Notes: generated from the letters alone by a model not told the origin. A stretch of 64,000 bases of DNA from Burkholderiales bacterium (GCA_947453625.1 CANGHK010000004.1:97567-161566), one strand, 5' to 3'. Positions 48,552 to 62,600 are shown, counted from the first letter of the stretch. A program made the numbers and translations.

Positions 48552-49271
48552 TCATGCCGAATTCGACCCATCGCCAACAGGACATCCCACTGCGGGCGAC
48601 GCGATCTTCAGACCGATCCCGATCAGATAAGTTTCAGCTGATTTGTCGCGCGAGGCCTTAGGCTTGAGCGGCTTGACGACCCGGAACTGCTGCTTGAACA
48701 ACGCGACCAACGGGTTGTAGCCGCTGCCGTGGAAGACCTTGGCCACCAGCGTGCCCGTCGGCTTGAGGTGGTGTTGGGCAAATTCGAGCGCCAGTTCGAT
48801 CAGGTGCTCGATGCGGGCGGCATCGGCGTCGTGGATGCCGGTCAGGTTAGGCGCCAGGTCCGAGACCACCACATCCACCGCCCGCCCGGCCACCGTCGCG
48901 TTCAACTGCGCCAGCACCGCGTCCTCGCGAAAGTCGCCCTGGATGAACTGCACACCCTCGATGGGCGCCATCGGCAGGATGTCGAGCGCGATGATGGTGC
49001 CCAGCAACTCGCCCACCGCTGCGCCGCCGGTGCCGGCAGCCTTGGGCGCGAAGCGCCGGCGCAGGTATTGGCTCCAGGCGCCCGGGGCCGAACCCAGGTC
49101 GACGACGGTCTGGCCAGGCTTGAACAGGCCCAGCGTCTCGTCGATCTCCTTGAGCTTGTAGGCCGCGCGGGCCCGGTAGCCCTCGCGCTTGGCCAGCTTG
49201 ACATAGGTGTCGTTGGCATGGTCGTTGAGCCAGGCCTTGTTGATCTTCTTGCTCTTTGAGTCGATTTTCAT
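48552..49271 (-). CDS. rlmE: 23S rRNA 2'-O-ribose methyltransferase RlmE (FtsJ/RrmJ)
   Basis: 239 residues. The early [18 protein letters not shown] block contains the first catalytic lysine. The SAM-binding loop [15 protein letters not shown], the Asp of [11 protein letters not shown] and the lysine of LVAKVF complete the K-D-K-E set. It methylates U2552 of 23S rRNA. The ATG at 49271 is divergent from yhbY only 20 bases away. rlmE upstream of ftsH is the common proteobacterial order. Confidence 0.95.
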   Translation of the reverse strand: MKIDSKSKKINKAWLNDHANDTYVKLAKREGYRARAAYKLKEIDETLGLFKPGQTVVDLGSAPGAWSQYLRRRFAPKAAGTGGAAVGELLGTIIALDILPMAPIEGVQFIQGDFREDAVLAQLNATVAGRAVDVVVSDLAPNLTGIHDADAARIEHLIELALEFAQHHLKPTGTLVAKVFHGSGYNPLVALFKQQFRVVKPLKPKASRDKSAETYLIGIGLKIASPAVGCPVGDGSNSA

Positions 49272-49279
49272 GACGGGGC

Positions 49280-49286
49280 GATAATA
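49280..49286. promoter_or_regulatory. Overlapping divergent -10 elements of rlmE and yhbY
   Basis: GATAAT reads toward yhbY (49280-49285) and TATTAT toward rlmE (49286-49281). They lie six and nine bases from the two start codons, so both messages would have almost no leader. Confidence 0.4.
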
Positions 49287-49291
49287 CGGCG

Positions 49292-49765
49292 ATGTCTGCA
49301 CTTCATTTAACGCCCGCCGAACGCAAAGATAAGCGTGGCGAAGCCCATCATCTCGACCCTGTCGTCGCCATTGGCGGCGAGGGCCTGAGCGATGCCATCT
49401 TCAAGGAAGCCGATCTGGCGCTCAAGGCCCATGGCCTGATCAAGGTGCGGATGTTCTCCGATTCGCGCCCTGACCGCGAGGCCGCGCTGGCCGCCCTGGC
49501 CGACAAGCTGGGCGCCGCGCCGGTGCAACATATCGGCAAGCTGCTTGTGCTGTGGCGGCCGATGCCCGACAAGGACAAGGCCGTCAAGGAAGGCGGCATG
49601 GCTGCGCCCCGCGTGGTCAAGATCCTGAAGTTCTCCAAGAGCGGCAACCACCGGGCCCAGATCAAGAAGATCACCGTCTTTGGCAATCAGCGGGTCACGG
49701 CCGCCGGCGAGATCAAGCGCGTGCGCACACGCGTGACCAGCGTCAAGAAAAAGGCGCAGGACTGA
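49292..49765 (+). CDS. yhbY: YhbY-like CRS1/CRM-domain RNA-binding protein
   Basis: 157 residues. The N-terminal CRM domain (about 1-97) contains the [17 protein letters not shown] region and GxxG-like loop and ends [12 protein letters not shown] basic C-terminal extension (about 98-157, Lys/Arg-rich) goes beyond the 97-residue E. coli protein. YhbY associates with pre-50S ribosomal subunits. Its 3' end overlaps that of the convergent DUF4149 gene by 23 bases. Confidence 0.88.
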   Translation: MSALHLTPAERKDKRGEAHHLDPVVAIGGEGLSDAIFKEADLALKAHGLIKVRMFSDSRPDREAALAALADKLGAAPVQHIGKLLVLWRPMPDKDKAVKEGGMAAPRVVKILKFSKSGNHRAQIKKITVFGNQRVTAAGEIKRVRTRVTSVKKKAQD

Positions 49766-50219
49766 CCGTGGCGGGCTTGGCAACACGCCAGGCCAGCACC
49801 AGCACCAGCACGGTCTTGAGGCCAAAGAACAGCGTGCTGACCGCATGCAATTGGCCGAAACTGAACACGCTCTGCCCGGCCCGCGCCGCGGGCAGCAGGG
49901 GCTGGATCGCGAAGTAACCCGCCACGGTGCAGAACACCGTGCCCAGCGCCAGCAGCATCTCGGTGCTCAGGACCGAACCCTGGCCGAGTTCGGACGCGCG
50001 TCGCGCGCGCACCCGCTCGATCGCCAGCAGGCTCAGCGCCAGCGCCAGGCTCAGCCAGGCTTCCTGAACAAAGATGCGGCCGACGACACGCCCGGCATCC
50101 GCACGTTCCAGCAGCGCGAACGGCGCCGGCGTGGCGATCAGCGCCGTGCACAGCAGCATGCCAGCCCACAGGCCTGGCAGCAAACGACGCAGCCGCTCGA
50201 CCCTGGGCTGCCAGACCAC
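49743..50219 (-). CDS. DUF4149 family membrane protein
   Basis: 158 residues with about four transmembrane helices (LWAGMLLCTALIATP, FVQEAWLSLALALSLL, MLLALGTVFCTVAGYF, FGLKTVLVLVLAW). I infer the GTG at 50219, seven bases after the greA stop; the open frame reaches further but only into greA. A possible heme or copper-related role is unknown. It is the last gene of the carA-carB-greA unit and overlaps yhbY tail to tail. Confidence 0.72.
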   Translation of the reverse strand: MVWQPRVERLRRLLPGLWAGMLLCTALIATPAPFALLERADAGRVVGRIFVQEAWLSLALALSLLAIERVRARRASELGQGSVLSTEMLLALGTVFCTVAGYFAIQPLLPAARAGQSVFSFGQLHAVSTLFFGLKTVLVLVLAWRVAKPATVSPAPFS

Positions 50220-50226
50220 GCCAGCC

Positions 50227-50703
50227 TCAGACGTAGCGCACGTCCACGATGTCGTAGCGCTTGACGCCGCCCGGTGCATGCACCTCGGCCACGTCGCCGG
50301 CTTCCTTGCCTATCATCGAGCGCGCTATCGGTGAGCTGATCGAGATCAGTCCCTTCTTCAGATCGGCCTCGTCGTCGCCGACGATCTGGTAGGTGACCTC
50401 CTGACCGCTGGACTCTTCTTCCAGGTCGACGGTGGCGCCGAACACCACCCGGCCACCTGCGTCCACGGTGGACGGATCGATCACCTGCGCGGCCGCGAGC
50501 TTGCTGTCGATCTCGAGGATGCGGCCCTCGATGAAACCCTGCTTGTCCTTGGCGGCCTCGTACTCGGCGTTCTCGGACAGGTCACCCTGGGCCCGCGCTT
50601 CAGATATCGCCCGGATCACGGCGTGGCGTTCGACGGTCTTGAGCTGGTGCAGCTCGGCCTTGAGCAATTCAGCACCGCGCTTGGTGACGGGGATGGTGGC
50701 CAT
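50227..50703 (-). CDS. greA: Transcription elongation factor GreA
   Basis: 158 residues, exactly the usual size. An N-terminal coiled-coil (about 10-75) carries the acidic tip DLSENAEYEAAKD, which reaches the polymerase active site to trigger RNA cleavage. The C-terminal FKBP-like domain includes GKEAGDVAEVHAPGGVKRYDI. The ATG at 50703 is chosen at the normal N-terminus MATIPVTKRG. It lies 108 bases after carB with a hairpin between. Confidence 0.96.
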   Translation of the reverse strand: MATIPVTKRGAELLKAELHQLKTVERHAVIRAISEARAQGDLSENAEYEAAKDKQGFIEGRILEIDSKLAAAQVIDPSTVDAGGRVVFGATVDLEEESSGQEVTYQIVGDDEADLKKGLISISSPIARSMIGKEAGDVAEVHAPGGVKRYDIVDVRYV

Positions 50704-50733
50704 GAGGCATCCTGAGTACAAGTGGGGACGGAC

Positions 50734-50785
50734 AAAAACAAATCCGCCGCACTGCGCACCCGGCGGGCGGGCACAAAGGCGGCGG
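50734..50785 (-). terminator. Possible terminator between carB and greA
   Basis: On the minus strand CCGCCGC and GCGGCGG pair across a 28-base loop, followed by ATTTGTTTTT. The loop is long, so it may be a partial attenuator. Confidence 0.45.
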
Positions 50786-50811
50786 AACGGAAAAATCGCG
50801 GACGCAGGAGT

Positions 50812-54127
<3,316 letters not shown>

Positions 54128-54135
<8 letters not shown>

Positions 54136-55312
54136 GGGTTTTCTCCGCCACCTTTGACGCCATCAGCGTCGTGAAGCGGTCAAAAAGGGTGGCGATGTCG
54201 TGCGGCCCGGGCGAGGCTTCAGGGTGGCCCTGGAAGCTGAACGCGGGCTGGTCGGTGCGGGCCAGCCCTTGCAGCGTGCCGTCGAACAGGCTGACATGGG
54301 TGGGCCGCAAATGGGCGGGCAGCGAATCGGCGTCCACCGCGAAGCCGTGGTTCTGGCTGGTGATGGCCACCCGCCCCGAGTCCAGGTCCTTGACCGGGTG
54401 GTTGGCGCCGTGGTGGCCGAACTTCATCTTGAAGGTCCTGGCTCCCGAGGCCAGCGCCATGATCTGGTGGCCCAGGCAGATGCCGAAGGTCGGGATGCCG
54501 GTCGCTATCAGCGTGCGGGCCGCGGCGATCGCGTAATCACAGGGCTCGGGGTCTCCCGGACCGTTGCTCAGGAAGATGCCGTCGGGCTTCAATTCGAGCG
54601 CCGCGGCAGCCGGGGTCTGCGCCGGCACCACCGTGACGCGGCAGCCGCGGCTGGCCAGCATGCGCAGGATGTTGCGCTTGACGCCGAAGTCATAGGCCAC
54701 CACATGGAAGCGCGCTTCGACCGACCCCGCGTCCAACCGGCCGTAACCCGTGCCCAGTTGCCACTCGGTCTCGGTCCAGGCGTAGGGCTGAGAGGCCGAA
54801 ACCACCTTGGCCAGGTCCAGCCCGGCCATGCTGGGCGCGCTCTGGGCCCGGGCCAGGGCCTGGGCGATGTCCTCGGCCGTGACCGCCGCACCGGCCTCGA
54901 AGGTCACGATGCAACCGCTCTGTGCCCCCTGGCTGCGCAGCACGCGGGTCAGACGCCGGGTGTCTATGCCGGCGATCGCCACCGTGCCCTCGCGCCGCAG
55001 GTAGGCGTCGAGTGTCATCGTGGCGCGGAAATTCGACATCCGCGCCGGCAAGTCCTTGATGATCAGCCCGGCAGCATGCACTGTCCGGTCTTCGACATCC
55101 TCCTCGTTGACACCGTAGCTGCCGATGTGCGGGTAGGTCAGCGTGACGATCTGCCGGCAGTAGCTCGGGTCGGTGAGGATTTCCTGGTAGCCGGTGAGCG
55201 CGGTGTTGAACACCACCTCGCCCACCGTGTGCCCTGGGGCGCCGATGGATATGCCCTGGAAGACCGTGCCGTCTGCAAGGGCGAGAAGAGCGGGGGGCAG
55301 GAGGGGCAGCAA
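54128..55312 (-). CDS. carA: Carbamoyl-phosphate synthase small subunit
   Basis: 394 residues. N-terminal domain with [13 protein letters not shown] and the [11 protein letters not shown] block. The glutaminase domain has [10 protein letters not shown], the nucleophile Cys in FGICLGHQ and the His/Glu pair in [13 protein letters not shown]. It supplies ammonia to CarB. The start is a TTG at 55312 with CGGAG seven bases upstream; a longer frame lacks conserved sequence. An unusual tandem repeat lies in the leader. Confidence 0.93.
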
Positions 55313-55353
55313 GTAGGACTCCGGAAGTCGCGCTCGCCCAGCTCCGCCCCGGG

Positions 55354-55397
55354 TCGACATCAGGTCGACGTCAGTTCGACATCAGTTCGATATCGTC
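55354..55397. repeat. Tandem 11-bp repeats in the carA leader
   Basis: Four adjacent 11-base units: TCGACATCAGG, TCGACGTCAGT, TCGACATCAGT and the weaker TCGATATCGTC. They lie 40-85 bases upstream of the carA start and downstream of its likely promoter. Confidence 0.8.
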
Positions 55398-55470
55398 TTG
55401 GGCAGGAAGTCCGGTGGGGAAACTTCGCAGGAGTTTCGCTGGGCTGCGATGGTGGCAGGTAAACCCATCG

Positions 55471-55476
55471 ATTATA
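55471..55476 (-). promoter_or_regulatory. Probable -10 element of carA
   Basis: TATAAT on the minus strand in an otherwise GC-rich stretch. Transcription would start near 55464, giving a leader of about 150 nt that contains the 11-base repeats. No good -35 hexamer is seen. Confidence 0.5.
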
Positions 55477-55516
55477 GCCTTGCGGGTTTGCCCTGACGCA
55501 GCCCAGCCCCGGACGC

Positions 55517-55921
55517 TCAAGCCAGCGCCGCGATGCCGGCGCGGGCGATCTGCGCATCCTCGCTGGACTTGACGCCCGACACCCCGACAGCGCCCACGCA
55601 ATGGCCATCCACCAGCACCGGCACGCCGCCTTCGAGCATGCCCTCGAGGGCTGGCGCGCTCAGAAACGAGAAGCGGCCCTGGTTGATCATGTCCTCGTAG
55701 ACCTTGCTCTCGCGCCGACCCAGCGCCGAGGTGCGTGCCTTGGCCGGGGCAATGGCCGCCGACAACGGCGCGGCGCCGTCCAGGCGCTGCAGCCACAGCA
55801 GGTGGCCGCCGTCGTCGACGATGGCGATCGTCACCGCCCAGTGGTTGGCCAGGGCCTCTGCTTCGGCGGCCTGGGCAATGGCGCGAACGTCGCTCAGGGT
55901 CAACACGGATTTGGTTTGCAT
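55517..55921 (-). CDS. GlcG/HbpS-like (DUF336) protein
   Basis: 134 residues from the ATG at 55921, preceded by GGAAA. The family pattern is clear: an AIVDDGGHLLWLQRLDGA strand-loop, the KARTSALGRRES helix, then GGVPVLVDGHCVGAVGVSG near the C-terminus. Members include heme-binding HbpS and the GlcG protein of glycolate operons; the precise role is unknown. It has no signal peptide. It is not linked to a two-component system here. Confidence 0.85.
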   Translation of the reverse strand: MQTKSVLTLSDVRAIAQAAEAEALANHWAVTIAIVDDGGHLLWLQRLDGAAPLSAAIAPAKARTSALGRRESKVYEDMINQGRFSFLSAPALEGMLEGGVPVLVDGHCVGAVGVSGVKSSEDAQIARAGIAALA

Positions 55922-56066
55922 GGAAAATTTCCGAAAGTGGGATGCTGCCAAGTGTGCCTGAGCCATGCGCGGCGATTGCCGTCCGCGTCAGCATGACTAT
56001 GCTGCGGAACTTACAATTGATATCGCGGATCTGACCCGCTTCAACGTCACCCCTCCTGGAGAGTCC

Positions 56067-56765
56067 ATGAACGAACAACGACAGCAAACCTTGTCCGGCT
56101 TTTCCGGTTTGGGCATGTCGGCCGCTGATCGCAACCGCGTTCTGCGCAATACCTACTGGCTGCTTGCGCTGTCCATGGTGCCCACGGTGCTGGGCGCCTG
56201 GGTCGGCGTGACATCGGGCATCACCCAGATGATGGGCAGCGGCCTGAGCGCCATCGTGTTCCTGGCCGGTGCCTTCGGCTTCATGTACGCGATCGAGAAG
56301 ACCAAGGAGACCTCGACTGGCGTCTTCGTGCTGCTGGGATTCACCTTCTTCATGGGGCTGATGCTGGCCCGCCTGCTGGCGATGATCCTGGGCTTCAAGA
56401 ACGGCTCGTCGCTGATCATGACGGCCTTTGGCGGCACGGCGGTGGTGTTCTTCGGCATGGCCACGCTGGCCACCGTGATCAAGCGAGACCTGTCCGGCAT
56501 GGGCAAGTTCCTGTTCATCGGCGCGCTGATCCTGCTGGTGGCGGGCATCGTCAACATCTTCATGCAGTCGAGCGCGCTGATGATGACGCTGTCGGTGCTG
56601 GCGATCGTTATCTTCTCGGGCTTCATGCTGTTCGACATCAAGCGTGTGATCGACGGCGGCGAGACCAACTACATCAGCGCCACGCTGGCGATCTACCTCG
56701 ACATCTACAACGTGTTCCAGAGCCTGTTGATGATCCTGGGCGTGGTGGGCGGCGAGCGCGACTGA
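56067..56765 (+). CDS. Bax inhibitor-1 / YccA family membrane protein
   Basis: 232 residues with seven predicted transmembrane helices after a short polar start. The FSGFMLFDIKRVIDGGETNYI block near the last loop and the C-terminal YLDIYNVFQSLLMILG are family signatures. E. coli YccA modulates FtsH proteolysis; other members are pH-gated calcium leak channels. ftsH is about 8 kb away and not linked in transcription. CTGGAGAG precedes the ATG and a strong terminator follows. Confidence 0.92.
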   Translation: MNEQRQQTLSGFSGLGMSAADRNRVLRNTYWLLALSMVPTVLGAWVGVTSGITQMMGSGLSAIVFLAGAFGFMYAIEKTKETSTGVFVLLGFTFFMGLMLARLLAMILGFKNGSSLIMTAFGGTAVVFFGMATLATVIKRDLSGMGKFLFIGALILLVAGIVNIFMQSSALMMTLSVLAIVIFSGFMLFDIKRVIDGGETNYISATLAIYLDIYNVFQSLLMILGVVGGERD

Positions 56766-56786
56766 GCTTTCAGTCCTTCTCCACAG

Positions 56787-56816
56787 AAAAGGGACTGCGT
56801 GCAGTCCCTTTTCTCT
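56787..56816 (+). terminator. Rho-independent terminator after the BI-1/YccA gene
   Basis: A 12-base stem AAAAGGGACTGC with GCAGTCCCTTTT around a two-base GT turn, followed by CTCTT. Confidence 0.85.
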
Positions 56817-56880
56817 TGTTCGCGCCAAACACCCGACCCGGCGGGCCAAAATCAGCGGCGTTGACAACCCGGCTGCCGCG

Positions 56881-58173
56881 ATGACGACCTCCGACTGGAA
56901 CCAGGCTCTTTCCGACCTGCCTGACCGCTGCGACGTGCTGGTGGTCGGAGCGGGCCCGGCTGGCAGTGCCTGCGCGCAGGTGCTGGCCCAAGGCGGCCCG
57001 CGGGTGGTGCTGGTCGACTCACAGGTCTTCCCGCGCGACAAGGTCTGCGGCGACGGCCTGGTGCCCGACACCCACGCCGCGCTGCGCAGGCTCGGCGTGC
57101 ACGACCAGGTCATGCGGCTGGCGCAATCGGCTTCAGCGGCGCGCTGCGTCGCACCCAACGGCAGCTTCATCGACATCGCCGGCGAACTGGCCGTGCTGCC
57201 GCGGCGTGAGCTCGACGCGCTGCTGTGCCGAGCGGCGCTGGCCGCCGGTGCGCTGATGGGGGCGCCGGCGCGCTTCGTGGCGCCCTTGCGCGACGAGGCA
57301 GGGCGTGTCTGCGGGGCGGAGTTGAGCGACGGCGCGCAGACCCGGGCCCTGAGGTCGCGCTGGCTGGTGCTGGCCACTGGCGCCTTGCCGAATGCCCTGC
57401 TGGCCGCGAACCTCTGTCAACGGCGCTCACCCAGCGGCATGGCACTGCGCACCTATGTGCGTCATCCGGGCATGGTCGACGACCTGCGGCAACTGCGCTT
57501 CGTCTGGCATCGCCACCTGCATGGCGGCTATGGCTGGATCTTCCCCGCGCCGGATGGCGTGTTCAACATCGGTGTCGGCCTGCTCGACAGCCGGGAGGAC
57601 GACGACCGCAGCGCGAGGCGGCGGCGCGGCGGCAGCAACCTGCGGCAGATGTTTGACCAGTTCCTGCAGGCCGAACCGCTGGCGGCGCGGCTGATGCGCG
57701 AGGGCGAGGTGCTGGGCGGCCTCAAGGGCGCGCCGTTCCGCTGCGACCTGACCGGCGCGATGTGGTCCCGCCCAGGTCTGCTGGTGACCGGCGAGGCCGC
57801 CGGCGCCACCTATTCCTTCACCGGCGAGGGCATAGGCAAGGCGATGGAGACCGGCATGGCCGCGGCCGATGCGCTGCTGGACCATGCCGCGCTGGTGCCG
57901 GCAGACGACATCACCTCGCCAGCGTCTGCGACCAGATCCGATGAGGCCGTTGCGCGGGACTACCACGCCAGGCTGGAAGCCTTGCTGCCGCGCTTTCGCA
58001 CCTACCGGCAGGCCGCCAGCTTCAACCGCTGGCCCTGGCTGGTGAACCTGGTCATCTGGCGGGCGAGGCACAGCCCGCGCCTGATGGCCAAGCTGGGCGA
58101 CGTGCTGAACGAGCGCCGCCTTCCCGGCAGCATGCTGACGGCGCGCGGCCTGCGCAACCTGCTGTCACCCTGA
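56881..58173 (+). CDS. Geranylgeranyl reductase family FAD-dependent oxidoreductase
   Basis: 430 residues. The FAD-binding start is DVLVVGAGPAGSACAQVLA, followed by the FPRDKVCGDGLVP motif typical of the geranylgeranyl reductase/ChlP group and the GEAAGATYSFTGEGIGKAMETG second flavin-binding block. Members reduce isoprenoid double bonds or act on other polycyclic substrates. No prenyl or quinone pathway gene is next to it, so the substrate is open. Cytoplasmic, no signal peptide. Confidence 0.87.
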   Translation: MTTSDWNQALSDLPDRCDVLVVGAGPAGSACAQVLAQGGPRVVLVDSQVFPRDKVCGDGLVPDTHAALRRLGVHDQVMRLAQSASAARCVAPNGSFIDIAGELAVLPRRELDALLCRAALAAGALMGAPARFVAPLRDEAGRVCGAELSDGAQTRALRSRWLVLATGALPNALLAANLCQRRSPSGMALRTYVRHPGMVDDLRQLRFVWHRHLHGGYGWIFPAPDGVFNIGVGLLDSREDDDRSARRRRGGSNLRQMFDQFLQAEPLAARLMREGEVLGGLKGAPFRCDLTGAMWSRPGLLVTGEAAGATYSFTGEGIGKAMETGMAAADALLDHAALVPADDITSPASATRSDEAVARDYHARLEALLPRFRTYRQAASFNRWPWLVNLVIWRARHSPRLMAKLGDVLNERRLPGSMLTARGLRNLLSP

Positions 58174-58199
58174 CTGACCACAGGCCACCCGCGCCGCGG

Positions 58200-59564
58200 C
58201 TAGGCCTGGTATTCAAAGACCGCCATGCTCTCCACATGGGCGGTGTGGGGGAACATGTTGACCGCCCCTGCCGCCACGCAGCGGTAGCCGGCCTGGTGCA
58301 CCAGCAGACCGGCGTCGCGCGCCAGCGTGGCCGGGTTGCAACTGACGTAGACGATGCGCGAAGGCGGCGTCCAGCCCTCGCGCGGCGCCCCGTGCAGGTC
58401 GACCAGCGCCTTGACCAGGGCGAAAGCGCCCTCGCGGGGCGGGTCGATCAGCCACTTGTCGGCGGCGCCAAACGCCACCAGGTCGTCGACCGAGAGCTCG
58501 AACAGGTTGCGCGCGGAGAAGCTGGTGCGCCCGGCCAGGCCGTTGCGCTCGGCGTTCTCGCGCGCGCGCTGCACCAGGGCCTCGCTGCCCTCGATGCCCA
58601 GCACCGCCCGCGCGCGGGTCGCCAGCGGCAGCGTGAAATTGCCCAGGCCGCAGAACCAGTCGATCACCCGCTCCTGCGGCGTCGGTGCCAGCAGCCGCAG
58701 CGCACGGCCCACCAGCACGGTGTTGATCGCATGGTTGACCTGGGTGAAATCGGTCGGCTTGAACGGCATCGTGATGCCGAACTCGGGTAGCGCATAGGCC
58801 AGTTCAGGCCCGCCCTCGTCGAGCAGGTGAACCGTGTCCGGGCCCTTGGGCTGCAACCACCACTGCACGCCTTGTTCGGCGGCGAAGGCGCGCAGCCGCT
58901 CGCCATCGCCAGCCGTCAGCGGTTCGAGATGGCGCAGCACCAGCGCGATCACCGGACCTTCCAACCGCTCGCCCATCGCCAGCTCGATCTGCGGCAGGCG
59001 GTCGCGCTGGTCCATCCGGCCTATCAGTTCGCGCAGCGGCAGCAGCATCGCGCTCATCTTCGCCGGCAGCACCGGACAGACCGACATGTCGGCCAGGAAG
59101 CTGCTCTTGCGCTCGTGAAAACCCACCAGCACCGTGCCCTTCTTGGCCACATGGCGCACCGACAAGCGGGCCCGGTAACGGTAGCCCCAGGTCGGTCCTT
59201 CGATGGGCCGCAGCATCAGCTCGGGCTTGACCTTGGCCAGGTGCTGCAGGTTGTCCTCCAGCACGCGCTGCTTGACCGCGACCTGCGCGGCGGCGTTCAG
59301 GTGCTGCATCTTGCAGCCGCCGCAAGACCCCGGATGCAGGCCGAAGTGCGGGCAGCCCGGGCGCACGCGCTGCGAGCTCTCGCGCCGCATCGCCGTCATC
59401 GTGCCCTGCTCCCAGGCGGTCTTGCTGCGGCCCACCCGCACCTGCACCTGTTCACCGGGCAGCGCACCCTCGATGAACACCACCTTGCCCTCGGCGTTGC
59501 GGGCCACGCCCTGGGCCTCGAGATCGATCGATTCGACCGTCAACCATTCGTCGCTAGCTGTCAT
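58200..59564 (-). CDS. rlmD: 23S rRNA (uracil-1939-C5)-methyltransferase RlmD
   Basis: 454 residues. N-terminal TRAM domain (about 8-60). The four iron-sulfur ligands appear to be Cys71, Cys81, Cys84 and Cys163. The SAM domain has [16 protein letters not shown] and the catalytic cysteine lies in [13 protein letters not shown]. It methylates U1939 in 23S rRNA. RlmD fits better than RlmC because of the TRAM domain and length. A GATAAT hexamer lies seven bases before the ATG. Confidence 0.9.
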   Translation of the reverse strand: MTASDEWLTVESIDLEAQGVARNAEGKVVFIEGALPGEQVQVRVGRSKTAWEQGTMTAMRRESSQRVRPGCPHFGLHPGSCGGCKMQHLNAAAQVAVKQRVLEDNLQHLAKVKPELMLRPIEGPTWGYRYRARLSVRHVAKKGTVLVGFHERKSSFLADMSVCPVLPAKMSAMLLPLRELIGRMDQRDRLPQIELAMGERLEGPVIALVLRHLEPLTAGDGERLRAFAAEQGVQWWLQPKGPDTVHLLDEGGPELAYALPEFGITMPFKPTDFTQVNHAINTVLVGRALRLLAPTPQERVIDWFCGLGNFTLPLATRARAVLGIEGSEALVQRARENAERNGLAGRTSFSARNLFELSVDDLVAFGAADKWLIDPPREGAFALVKALVDLHGAPREGWTPPSRIVYVSCNPATLARDAGLLVHQAGYRCVAAGAVNMFPHTAHVESMAVFEYQA

Positions 59565-59584
59565 GGCCCTGATTATCCGGCGCC

Positions 59585-59610
59585 AAAAAAAGGCCGCCCT
59601 CCAGGCGGCC
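59585..59610 (-). terminator. Rho-independent terminator after the indolepyruvate oxidoreductase gene
   Basis: On the minus strand GGCCGCC-5 bases-GGCGGCC is followed by seven T residues. It lies 25 bases beyond the stop of the oxidoreductase and just upstream of rlmD. Confidence 0.85.
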
Positions 59611-59635
59611 GGTGGTCGGGCGCAACGCGCGTCGG

Positions 59636-62600
59636 TCAGGCGGCCTGGCGCAACACGATCACGCGCCGCTGCAAGGTCTCGAGCAACTCGCGTTCGGGTT
59701 CCAGCGTGGGCGCGATGCTCTTGGCGCGCACCGGGCCGTAGCCCCGAATCTGCTCCGGCAAGGACGCCAGCGCGACCGCCGCCTCGTGGTGGGCGCCGTC
59801 TCGCGTGCGCTCGAGCACCGCCAGCGCGGTCGCGATGTTCTCCTCGTAGCGGGTGATCAGCGCGCGCTCGCCGCGTCGCTCGGCGCTGTAACCGAACATA
59901 TCCCAGGCCGTGCCGCGCAAGCCGCGCAGCCTGGCCAGCAGGCGGAAGACCGGGATGATCCAGGGCCCGAATTCGCGTTTTTTCGGCTCGCCGGTGGCCG
60001 GGTCGCGGGCCGACAGCCCGGGCGGCGCCAGGTTGAAGACCAGCTTGTAGTCACCCTCGAACTGCTGCGCCACGCTGGCCAGGAAGCCGCTGTGCACATG
60101 CAGCCGCGCCACCTCGTATTCGTCCTTGATGGCCAGCAGCTTGAAGTAGTACTTGGCCACCGCCTCGGCAAGCGTGCTGCGGCCTGCGAATGCGCCCTGC
60201 TCCACGGCGCGCACCCGCGCCACCAGATCGAGGTAGCGCTGCGCATAGGCGGCGTCCTGGTAGTCGGTGAGGAACTGGCTGCGCAGCGCGATCGCCTCGT
60301 CCAGGGTCTTGACCGGCGCGGGCGAGACGCCGGCACCCATCTTGGCGCGCTGGGACGCCAGCAGGCGCTCGACCGCCTTGGGGTCGACCGCCGTGCGGCG
60401 GCCCCACACGAAGGCGTCCTGGTTCATCTGCTGGGCCGTGCCGTTCAGCACGATGGCGGCCTCGATCGCCGTGGCCGAGATCGGAATCAGGCCGCGCTGG
60501 TAGGCGAAGCCCAGCATGAACATGTTGGCGGCGATGCTGTCGCCCAGCAGCGCGGTGGCGATCCGGCCGGCATCGACGAATTCGGCGCAGTCCTCGCCCA
60601 CGGCGTCGATCACGTTGCCGCGCAGCCCACCGCTGGGGAACTGCATGTCGGCGTCGCGCGCGAACTCGCCCGGCATCTTCTCCTGCAAGTTGACCAGCAT
60701 CCGGGTGCTGCCATGCCGGGCGGCAGCCAGGGTCTTGGAGTTGCCGGCCACGATCATGTCGCAGCCCAGCACCAGGTCGGCGCCGCCGGCCGCGATCCGT
60801 ATCGTCTTGATGGACTCGGGCGACGGACCGAAGCGCAGATGGCTCCAGACCGATCCGCCTTTTTGCGCCAGCCCGGCCATGTCGAGCAGGCCGCAGCCCA
60901 GGCCCTCCAGATGCGCCGCCATGCCCAGGATCGCGCCTATCGTGACGACCCCGGTGCCGCCCATGCCCGCCACCATGATGCTGTAGACGCGCTGGTCGAC
61001 CGCCGGCCGCACCGGTTCGGGCAACGCGGCGAACAGCGTGTTGTCGGTCACCCGGGCCGGCTTGCGCAACTGGCCGCCGAGCACGGTGACGAAGCTGGGG
61101 CAGAAGCCCTTGACGCAGGAGTAGTCCTTGTTGCAGGACGACTGGTCGATGATCCGTTTGCGGCCGAGCTCGGTTTCGAGCGGCTGGACCGAGACGCAGT
61201 TGGACTTGACGCCGCAGTCGCCACAGCCCTCGCAGACCAGGTCGTTGATCAGCAGGCGCTTGGCCGGATCGGGGAAGGTGCCGCGCTTGCGGCGGCGGCG
61301 CTTCTCGGCGGCGCAGGTCTGGTCGTAGATCAAGGCGCTGGTGCCCTCGACCTCGCGCAGCTCGCGCTGCACCGCGTTGATCTGGTCCCGGTGGTGGATG
61401 CTCACCCCGGCCGGCCAGACCGTGGCGGGCGGGTATTTTTCAGGCTCGTCGGTGACCACGACGATGCGCGTCACGCCTTCGGATCGCAACTGGTGCGCGA
61501 TCGTCGGCACGTCCAGATGGCCGTCGTGGCGCTGCCCGCCCGTCATCGCCACCGCGTCGTTGAACAGGATCTTGTAGGTGATGTTGGTCTTGGCCGCGAC
61601 CGCGGCGCGGATCGCCAGCAGCCCCGAGTGGAAGTAGGTGCCATCGCCGATGTTCTGGAACATGTGCTGGCGGCGCGAGAACGGGGCTTCGCCCACCCAC
61701 GACATGCCCTCGGCCCCCATCTGGGTGTAGCCGGTGGTGGAGCGGTCCATCGCCTGCGCCATCCAGCTGCAGCCTATGCCGGCATAGCCCTTGCTGCCCT
61801 CGGGCAGCACGGTCGACGAGCTGTGCGGGCAGCCGCTGCAGAAGTAGAAACTGCGGCTCAGGATGTCGACCACGCCCTTGGGTTTGCGGTAGGCGCGCAA
61901 GGCCTCGACCCGCTGGCGCAGCGCCGGGTTGTCGCGCAAGTCGAGCAGGCGCTCACCGATCGCGATCGCCACCTGGTTGGAATCGAGCGCCATCTCGGCC
62001 TGGAACAGCGTCTGCCCCTGCTCGTCGAGCTTGCCGACGATGGCCGGCATGTCGCGCCGGCCGTAGAGCTGCTCCTTGAGCTGCGACTCGATCAGGCTGC
62101 GCTTTTCTTCCACCACCAGGATCTTGTCCAGTCCGACGGCGAATTCGGCTGCGCCCTGCGGCTCCAGCGGCCAGGTCATGCCGACCTTGTACAGGCGCAG
62201 GCCGAGCTCGGCTGCGGCTTGTTCCGACAGATCCAGGTCATCCAGCGCCTGCAGCACGTCGAGGTAGCTCTTGCCATGGCTGATGACGCCCAGCTTGGCC
62301 GCCGGCCCGGCTATGACAGTCCGGTCGATCCGGTTGCTGCGCGCAAAAGCCCGCACTGCGCCCAGCTTGTAGCGGTGCAGCCTGGCCTCCTGCGCATGCG
62401 GGGTGTCGGGCTGGCGGATGTTGACGCCGTCGGCAGGCCACGCCACGCCTTCGGGCAAGGTGATGCGAACCCGGGCAATGTCGACATCGATCGAGGCCGT
62501 GGCCTCGACCGTGTCCTTGACGCATTTCATGCCGACCCAGCAGCCGCTGAAGCGCGACAGCGCCCAGCCCAGCACGCCGTAGTCCAGGATCTCCTGCACG

